Below, piece by piece: positions 6,105 to 10,109 of a stretch of 10,109 bases of DNA. Source of the stretch: Candidatus Aenigmatarchaeota archaeon (GTDB lineage: Archaea; Aenigmatarchaeota; Aenigmatarchaeia; QMZP01); contig JACQIG010000065.1 of assembly GCA_016198605.1 (NCBI GenBank), forward strand, positions 1 through 10,109. Reading direction: 5' to 3'. Under the pieces are notes generated by a model that was not told the DNA's origin, made no database searches, and saw nothing but the letters and a program-made list of their open reading frames with translations. Both the position numbers and the translations under genes were made by a program. Numbering within the stretch: the stretch's first letter is position 1; each line of letters begins with the position of its first letter.

Positions 6105-7691
6105 TCACGTGCCCTTCTCCCCCGCAACCAGCTCCCTCAGTTGCTTTATCTCAACGTCAATCTGTATAAGCTCCTCCTCATAGTCCTGCATCAGCTTGTT
6201 GAAGGCCCGCTCGTCTATCTTCCTTTTGTAATACTCCTTCTCCGTGACGTCCATGGATTTCTTCAGCCTTGCCCTCTCCCCTTCAAGCTCCTTAAGCCTG
6301 TCCCTTGGGGGGACAGTGCCTTTCTTCTCCGCCCTCCCCTTCTTCCTCCTCCACATCGTGCCCACCATCACCAGCCCTATCGCCACCGCAACCATTATCG
6401 CCGCGTACAGCACGACATCGGCAACGCCCGGCTTTGACACGGCCGTCAGCCTGATGGTGTCTGAGTTGCCCGCATTGTCTGACGCAGTCACCTCCATGTT
6501 TATCAGGCCCGCATGCTCCACCGTAAACCTCCCTGCGTAAATGCCGGGGTTCTCCGTCTCCTCCAGCTCCACTGTCTTGTTGGCTATGCTCAGCTCCACG
6601 TTGCCGTTGACCACTGGCTTCCCGTCGCTGTAGCCAATCTCAACCAGCATCTCCACCGCCTGCCCCAGCGTGAAGCTCCTCTCGGCAGGCGATATGACGC
6701 TTACGTCTATGTCTATTGATTCTATGTTCACGTTGACGAGGTTCTTCCCGAAGAAGCCGTCCTCCGTCTGCGCGACGCATGAGACGCTCCAGCCCGGGGG
6801 CAGCTTGCCGAGGGGTATGTTGTAGACGCCGGAGTATATGCCTGAGAACTCGTCAAGGCTTATGCTGAGCTCCCCGAAGGGATCCTCGCACAATACGTTG
6901 GCCCCCTCTATGAGCCTGTCGCCTGACTGCACCTTGAGCCGTATCTTCATGTCCCCGCCCTCCTTGTATTTCGCCCCTGGGATTGGGTCAAGGAACACCA
7001 GCCTGTATATCTCCTGCTCCGAGAATTCTATGGTGACCTGCCTGGTAGCAGAGCCGGAATTCCCCAGCGTGTCCGCCGCCACCGCCTCTATCGTGCAGCT
7101 GCCCAAAGGGATTGCCCTTGAGATAGGATGGACGTACCTGTATCCGCCCTGGCTGTCAGTCTCCACCTGCGCTATTGTCCTCGCATACTGGCCGCATATT
7201 ATGCTTAGCGTGACATTGGAAGGCGCTGGCCTGCTGGATTTTGACGTGGAGCCTGATACCTCTATCCTGTCAAAGGTCTGGTATTTTTCCTTGTCAGCGG
7301 CCAATGTCACGGCAAGCTCCGGGTCCACGAATATGCTCGTTTCCAGCCGCCCGGAGTCCGGGCCCTTGCTGGCCGTTATCGCTATCCCATACCCGCCCCT
7401 CTTGACGCTGCTGCCTATCCTGACTGTGCCGGCATATATCCCGTCATTAGGCGCATTGTCGTCATGCGCCCCGTCATCAGACAGCGTTGCCGAGAATATT
7501 TCCGATTCCGCGGAGACGGAAGCGCCCAGGACCCTTGTTGAATTCTGCGTCAGGAGGACCTTTACCAGGAAATCGTCGCCCCTTGCAAGCGTCCTGGGAT
7601 TTGCTAGCAGGCTTATCTCAATGCCCTCCTGCGCGGCTGCTGCAGGAGGCAGGAGGAGCGCCAGAAATATCAAGGCAGGGACGGCTTTCAT
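6105..7691 (-). CDS. Cell-surface protein with four Ig-like repeats, a membrane helix and a cytoplasmic coiled coil
   Basis: 528 residues. A cleavable Sec signal peptide (about 1-20, ending AAAAQ) is followed by about 400 external residues of beta-rich repeats. A recurring GIY[A/S]G-type strand appears near residues 83 (DGIYAGTV), 283 (SGIYSGVY) and 383 (PGIYAGRF), with a divergent copy near 182 (GGYRYVHP). This gives four Ig-like domains of about 100 residues. The first has the acidic DDGAHDDNAPNDG loop seen in Ca2+-binding-type surface modules. Cysteines C166/C199 and C268/C305 could form one disulfide in each of domains 2 and 3. A membrane helix lies at about 424-447, followed by WRRKK and a cytoplasmic charged coiled coil at about 462-523. 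Sequons occur at N50, N159 and N371. It is likely an adhesion or envelope-scaffold protein; the precise role is unknown. It is transcribed divergently from the pilin-like gene. Confidence 0.85.
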   Translation of the reverse strand: MKAVPALIFLALLLPPAAAAQEGIEISLLANPRTLARGDDFLVKVLLTQNSTRVLGASVSAESEIFSATLSDDGAHDDNAPNDGIYAGTVRIGSSVKRGGYGIAITASKGPDSGRLETSIFVDPELAVTLAADKEKYQTFDRIEVSGSTSKSSRPAPSNVTLSIICGQYARTIAQVETDSQGGYRYVHPISRAIPLGSCTIEAVAADTLGNSGSATRQVTIEFSEQEIYRLVFLDPIPGAKYKEGGDMKIRLKVQSGDRLIEGANVLCEDPFGELSISLDEFSGIYSGVYNIPLGKLPPGWSVSCVAQTEDGFFGKNLVNVNIESIDIDVSVISPAERSFTLGQAVEMLVEIGYSDGKPVVNGNVELSIANKTVELEETENPGIYAGRFTVEHAGLINMEVTASDNAGNSDTIRLTAVSKPGVADVVLYAAIMVAVAIGLVMVGTMWRRKKGRAEKKGTVPPRDRLKELEGERARLKKSMDVTEKEYYKRKIDERAFNKLMQDYEEELIQIDVEIKQLRELVAGEKGT

Positions 7692-7722
7692 GATATATTA
7701 TATGATGCCGGAATAATAATAC
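7692..7722. promoter_or_regulatory. 31-base divergent leaderless promoter between surface protein and pilin-like genes
   Basis: The whole intergenic space is 31 bases. GATATATTATAT (7692-7703) serves as TATA for the plus-strand start at 7723, centred 25 bases away. TATTATTATT on the minus strand (7713-7722) serves the start at 7691, centred about 26 bases away. Each TATA box therefore abuts the other gene's start codon. Both mRNAs should be leaderless, and the two promoters should compete for TBP/TFB. Confidence 0.65.
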
Positions 7723-8115
7723 ATGAAGCCGAGAAGTGGCCAGGCGGCGGTGGAGTTCCTGGCGCTTTTCATCATAGTCCTCGCCGGCCTTGCCGTGGCC
7801 TCTGCGGTCAGCCTGCAGAAGACGCAGGCCATATACCAGGCGCAGACGGGGATAGAGGCCGGCAAGCTGCTGACCTCCGTCTCCACGAAGATAAACTCCG
7901 CCTTCATAGAAGGCGACGGCTTCTCCATAAACATGACCCTGCCCCAGGACATCTTCACCTACGACTACTCCATAGCCCTGGACACCAACCATGTCATAAT
8001 CACCGTCGCCAACAACTCCTATTTCCGCGACCTGCTCACGGAGAACATAACCGGAACGCTGGGCAAGGGAGCCAACACGATCACCAACGTCAACGGGGAG
8101 ATAGTGATAAATTGA
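7723..8115 (+). CDS. Pilin-like protein with class III signal peptide
   Basis: 130 residues. The N-terminus MKPRSGQAAVEFLALFIIVLAG matches archaeal class III signal peptides. A short basic leader ends in Gly6, the prepilin peptidase site is predicted between Gly6 and Gln7, and Glu11 sits at +5 of the mature protein, followed by a hydrophobic helix to about residue 30. Such proteins are cleaved by an EppA/PibD-type peptidase and assembled into type IV-like pili or related surface structures. The C-terminal domain is small and probably beta-rich, with three N-glycosylation sequons (N70, N97, N108). It is first in a two-gene operon, 23 bases before the next start. The mRNA is probably leaderless from the box at 7692-7703. 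Assembly genes are not in the window, so the structure it joins is unknown. Confidence 0.82.
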   Translation: MKPRSGQAAVEFLALFIIVLAGLAVASAVSLQKTQAIYQAQTGIEAGKLLTSVSTKINSAFIEGDGFSINMTLPQDIFTYDYSIALDTNHVIITVANNSYFRDLLTENITGTLGKGANTITNVNGEIVIN

Positions 8116-8138
8116 AAACAACATGAAAGGAGCCAAGC

Positions 8139-8636
8139 ATGAAAGCGCAGGTATGGTCCATAGACTTCGTGGTCTCCGTGATAGTCTTCTTCATAGCCGT
8201 ATCCCTCACGGTATTCGCCTGGGATTATTCCATCTCGCAGAACCAGGCGCAGGCAAGCTTCAGCAATGCCGAAAGCATAACGCTGTCCGTTACAGACGCG
8301 CTTATCAGGACCAAAGGCATCCCGGAGGACTGGGACGACAGCAACGTCAGGTCCGTCGGCCTCGCCTCCGCAGAGAACATAGTGGACCAGGAAAAGGTGG
8401 AAGAGTTCCTGGACCTGGACTACAACACATCAAAGGAGAGGCTGGGCATAAGCAGGTATGAGTATCACTTCGAGCTCAGGTATGCCAACAATTCAGTCAT
8501 CCAGCTGCCCGGCGGGGATAACATAACAAAAGGCATCCAGCCCTTCAACGCATCGCTCGTCATCCCGGCGGAGCGCTACGTCCTCTACAACACGAAGATA
8601 TCCAGGCTCCAGTTCATACTGTGGCAGGGGAGATAG
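8139..8636 (+). CDS. Pilin-operon companion protein with N-terminal membrane anchor
   Basis: 165 residues. A very short N-terminus (MKAQVWSIDF) leads into a hydrophobic helix, about 10-28. An acidic residue, Asp9, sits near the start of the helix, as in type IV pilin-like proteins. The spacing (A-Q-V-W-S-I-D) does not match the canonical Q-x3-E exactly, so cleavage by prepilin peptidase is uncertain. The remaining 135 residues should be external and carry four sequons (N96, N117, N128, N137). This supports a minor pilin or an accessory surface subunit. The start at 8139 is chosen over an out-of-frame ATG at 8123 because AAAGGAG at 8125-8131 is a strong Shine-Dalgarno sequence. Translation from an internal operon position fits that use. 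It ends three bases before the convergent 89-residue gene. Confidence 0.75.
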   Translation: MKAQVWSIDFVVSVIVFFIAVSLTVFAWDYSISQNQAQASFSNAESITLSVTDALIRTKGIPEDWDDSNVRSVGLASAENIVDQEKVEEFLDLDYNTSKERLGISRYEYHFELRYANNSVIQLPGGDNITKGIQPFNASLVIPAERYVLYNTKISRLQFILWQGR

Positions 8637-8639
8637 CAG

Positions 8640-8909
8640 TCAAACTTCTATCTCAAAGATGCTGTACTTCACCTTTATCCTGAACCCCATTGCCTTGAGG
8701 CTTTCCCTTATGCCCTTCTCCCCTTTTTTCTTCTCCCCCCCAATAAGACTCTGCAGCCCCATCTCCATCGCCTTCAGCGCGTCCTTGACCTCTATGGTGA
8801 TCTCCTTGCCATTGATGTGCACTTCCAGCAGGCTGGAATTGTCTACGGAAAGCGTCACCTCCGCGTTGCCGGAAAGCGATTTTAAGATGTCAGGCAGAAT
8901 GATTTCCAT
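8640..8909 (-). CDS. Small soluble protein, unknown function
   Basis: 89 residues, no membrane segment. The layout suggests an alternating beta/alpha fold: strand about 16-22 (AEVTLSV), strand 27-41 (LLEVHINGKEITIEV), a helix 42-57 (KDALKAMEMGLQSLIG), a lysine-rich loop 58-66 (GEKKKGEKG), a helix 67-74 and a final strand pair (FRIKVKYSIFEIEV). The basic loop could contact nucleic acid, but that is speculation. I recognise no family. Coding is supported by a TATA box at 8931-8940, 26 bases upstream. Its stop lies three bases past the stop of the convergent pilin companion gene. Confidence 0.65.
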   Translation of the reverse strand: MEIILPDILKSLSGNAEVTLSVDNSSLLEVHINGKEITIEVKDALKAMEMGLQSLIGGEKKKGEKGIRESLKAMGFRIKVKYSIFEIEV

Positions 8910-8930
8910 ACGGATATAAAAACTTCATAA

Positions 8931-8940
8931 CATATAAAAT
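8931..8940 (-). promoter_or_regulatory. TATA box of the 89-residue protein gene
   Basis: ATTTTATATG on the minus strand, centred 26 bases before the ATG at 8909, with no Shine-Dalgarno sequence. The same T-rich stretch follows the stop of the upstream 62-residue gene and may also act as its U-rich terminator. Confidence 0.55.
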
Positions 8941-8950
8941 AATCGTCTTT

Positions 8951-9139
8951 TCAATCCTCCGTCGGCAGTTCTTTTATTGACTTCTTGGAGAAAGGGTTCT
9001 CCATCCTGTGGGAGACATACCCGAAAGTGTTGGGCGAGAGCTGGAGCCTGTACCCGCTGCCGCCTATACTTGGCTCCGGGTTGTAGAAAGGGTTACCGTA
9101 GCTCCTTCCAGAATACCTTGGCCTCTCCTGTCCGTACAT
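8951..9139 (-). CDS. Small Tyr/Pro/Gly/Ser-rich protein, unknown function
   Basis: 62 residues, beginning MYGQERPRYSGRSYGNPFYNPEPS. It is rich in Tyr, Pro, Gly, Ser and Asn, has no hydrophobic helix, and is probably largely disordered in its first half. The C-terminal part contains NPFSKKSIKELPTED. The frame is open to an earlier ATG at 9211. The start at 9139 is preferred because a TATA box (9161-9170) lies 27 bases upstream, and because the longer form would overlap the phosphatase gene. I recognise no family. The open frame plus a well-placed promoter is the only support. Confidence 0.5.
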   Translation of the reverse strand: MYGQERPRYSGRSYGNPFYNPEPSIGGSGYRLQLSPNTFGYVSHRMENPFSKKSIKELPTED

Positions 9140-9149
9140 AAGATCAATA

Positions 9150-9726
9150 TTAGAGCGAAGCTTTATACATCTTTCCCAGGGCCAGCCCGTTGCCTGCCTT
9201 CTCAATCTCAATCACGGCGCAATCATCCAGCCGCTTCAATTCACCCGCTCCCACCATCTCCCTCAAGATGCACCTTATCGGGCCCCCATGGGTGACTATC
9301 GCCACGTTGCCATGTTTTTGGCTGAGGATACCAGTGAGGGCCTTGCTTACCCTTTCCTTGAAATGGCTGTACGTTTCCCCGCCCTTTATGGTATTGTGCA
9401 CGTCCTTCAGCAGCCCCACCTGCCCGGGATATTTTTTCTTGGCCTCCGGCCTTTTCATCCCGGTGAGCATTCCGTAGAAATTCCTCTCCCTGATGCCTGT
9501 AATTATTTCCACCTTACATCCCAGTTCCTTTCCAAGAATCTCCGCCGTCTCCTTTGCCCTGAACATGGGGCTTGAAAATGATTTCTACGTCTTTGTTGGA
9601 AAGTCTGCGAGAAAGGTTAATTGATTGTTGTTTACCCTTTCTTGTCAGGTGGTCGTCATAATCCCCGCCGTAGCGGTCTTCTACGTCACCTGTGGTCTCT
9701 CCGTGGCGGATGAGGTAGATTTTCAT
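9150..9726 (-). pseudogene. Histidine phosphatase family (phosphoglycerate mutase-like) gene split by a one-base frameshift
   Basis: Two overlapping frames together encode one histidine phosphatase of about 191 residues. The first (start 9726) gives MKIYLIRHGET through DVEII with R7, H8 and E10. The second gives SSPMFRAKETAEIL onward, with R56, the probable acid E80, GGETYSHFKERV, and the second catalytic histidine in VTHGGPIR (H146). Skipping one base of the four-A run at plus-strand 9575-9578 (TTTT in the gene) restores EII-SSPMFRAKETA, exactly the family consensus. The family transfers or hydrolyses phosphate through a phosphohistidine; close relatives include alpha-ribazole phosphatase and phosphoglycerate mutase. 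All catalytic residues survive, so a sequencing or assembly error is as likely as true inactivation. As read, the first frame stops after 70 residues, at 9514. A TATA-like box at 9746-9755 suits a leaderless start. Confidence 0.85.
9161..9170 (-). promoter_or_regulatory. TATA box of the 62-residue protein gene
   Basis: ATGTATAAAG on the minus strand, inside the last codons of the phosphatase gene and centred 27 bases before the ATG at 9139. It is the main evidence for choosing that start. Confidence 0.45.
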
Positions 9727-9745
9727 GTCTTAATCTAACAACTTA

Positions 9746-9755
9746 TGCTTAAAAG
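9746..9755 (-). promoter_or_regulatory. TATA-like box of the histidine phosphatase gene
   Basis: CTTTTAAGCA on the minus strand, centred 25 bases before the ATG at 9726. It lies in the 117-base divergent gap shared with the toxin-antitoxin operon; the rest of that gap shows no further feature apart from the antitoxin promoter. Confidence 0.4.
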
Positions 9756-9799
9756 AACTTTACCTAAACTCCCCCCTCTTCCAGACCTCCGGCCTAAGG

Positions 9800-9837
9800 C
9801 TTAAATATGTGAAATCACATATGTTCACATAGGAGGT
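9800..9837 (+). promoter_or_regulatory. Autoregulated promoter/operator of the toxin-antitoxin operon
   Basis: A TATA-like CTTAAATAT (9800-9808) overlaps a perfect inverted repeat, ATATGTGA-AA-TCACATAT (9805-9822). A third half-site TCACATA (9825-9831) repeats the right arm in direct orientation with ten-base spacing, about one helical turn. Then a strong Shine-Dalgarno GGAGGT (9832-9837) lies six bases before the ATG at 9844. Ribbon-helix-helix antitoxins usually bind such tandem short sites over their own promoter, so this is the probable autorepression operator. Confidence 0.7.
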
Positions 9838-9843
9838 GCTTGC

Positions 9844-10068
9844 ATGCCTAACTTGACATTATCCATTCCTGTGGAGCTCCACAGAAAAATGAAAAAGCAT
9901 TCAGAAATACGCTGGAGCGAAGTTGTGAGGAAAACAATTGCGGAGAGGATAGAGGACCTAGAGCTAATGGACAGGCTTGCCAGGAACAGCAGACTCACAA
10001 AAAAGGATGTGGAGGACATTTCTCACAAAATCAAGAGGGATATATATAAAGAGATGACAAATGAATGA
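9844..10068 (+). CDS. Ribbon-helix-helix antitoxin, VapB-like
   Basis: 74 residues. The N-terminus LTLSIPVELHRKMKKH, followed by the helix RWSEVVRKTIAERIED, is the archaeal ribbon-helix-helix pattern: a beta strand (about residues 3-9) that pairs in the dimer and reads the DNA major groove, then two helices. The C-terminal half (LELMDRLARNSRLTKKDVEDISHKIKRDIYKEM) is charged and helical, the usual segment that wraps and blocks the toxin. Its stop overlaps the next start (ATGA), the translational coupling typical of antitoxin-toxin pairs. A well-formed Shine-Dalgarno sequence and a palindromic operator precede it. Family and role are well supported by context; the exact VapB subtype is not resolved. 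Confidence 0.88.
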   Translation: MPNLTLSIPVELHRKMKKHSEIRWSEVVRKTIAERIEDLELMDRLARNSRLTKKDVEDISHKIKRDIYKEMTNE

Positions 10069-10109
10069 AAATAATCATTGACGTAAACGTGATTATATCA
10101 GCCCTTATC
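10065..10109 (+). CDS. PIN-domain toxin, VapC-like, N-terminal fragment at window edge
   Basis: Only the first 15 codons are in the window: MKIIIDVNVIISALI. This matches the first strand and helix of PIN-domain ribonucleases, with the first metal-binding aspartate at residue 6 in the usual D-x-N-[VI]-[IL]-[IL]-S-A-L setting. The ATG overlaps the antitoxin stop by four bases. By family, the toxin would be a Mg2+-dependent endoribonuclease held inactive by the antitoxin. The rest of the catalytic residues lie outside the window, so integrity cannot be judged. Confidence 0.8.
   Translation, partial: MKIIIDVNVIISALI

Noticed and set aside
6838..7716. A 292-codon plus-strand open frame opposite the surface protein gene
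   Set aside because: It mirrors the GC-rich codons of the real gene, which has a signal peptide, repeats and a membrane helix; the antisense product has no coherent features.
7618..8136. A 172-codon minus-strand frame opposite the pilin-like gene
   Set aside because: It is a shadow of the class III signal peptide gene and overlaps the start of the surface protein gene.
8123..8461. An alternative start and frame at 8123 before the pilin companion
   Set aside because: It is out of frame with the 8139 gene, gives an Arg/Gly-rich product, and the strong Shine-Dalgarno sequence lies after its start codon, serving 8139 instead.

Overview
The window reads as a chromosomal segment from an archaeon, plausibly a small-genome (DPANN-type) lineage. 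Evidence for Archaea: TATA-like boxes sit a near-constant 23-27 bases before many start codons (leaderless mRNAs). There is an archaetidylinositol-phosphate-synthase-like CDP-alcohol phosphotransferase, an archaeal-type topoisomerase IA, a class III (pilin-type) signal peptide, exported proteins rich in N-glycosylation sequons, and a ribbon-helix-helix/PIN toxin-antitoxin pair of archaeal type. The exact lineage cannot be fixed from the sequence alone. Most genes are fairly GC-rich and use AGG for arginine.

Layout. 1-422 (-): a ferredoxin-like protein with a low-complexity N-terminal extension, cut by the window edge. 499-690 (-): a 63-residue two-helix membrane protein. 811-1455 (+): a stand-alone PHP-domain phosphoesterase. 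1465-2115 (-): the CDP-alcohol phosphotransferase. 2153-2566 (-): a four-helix membrane protein of unknown function. 2601-4799 (-): DNA topoisomerase I. 4861-5451 (-): a membrane-anchored exported protein. About 5480-6100: a lower-GC stretch with several inverted repeats and one AGA-rich orphan gene (5684-6034, +), probably foreign. 6105-7691 (-) and 7723-8636 (+): a cell-surface cluster, with a large Ig-like-repeat protein transcribed divergently from a pilin-like gene and a companion membrane-anchored protein. 8640-8909 and 8951-9139 (-): two small proteins of unknown function. 9150-9726 (-): a histidine-phosphatase-family gene broken by a single-base frameshift. 9844 to the end (+): an antitoxin gene and the first 15 codons of its PIN-domain toxin.

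How the parts fit. The window is mainly single-gene transcription units, each with its own compact promoter. The clear operons are the pilin pair and the toxin-antitoxin pair. Two points stand out. First, an identical 18-base promoter element (a 13-base palindrome fused to a TATA-like box) lies upstream of both the ferredoxin-like gene and the PHP gene, suggesting a shared transcription factor. Second, the low-GC island at 5480-6100 differs from everything around it. No CRISPR array, tRNA, rRNA or insertion sequence was seen.
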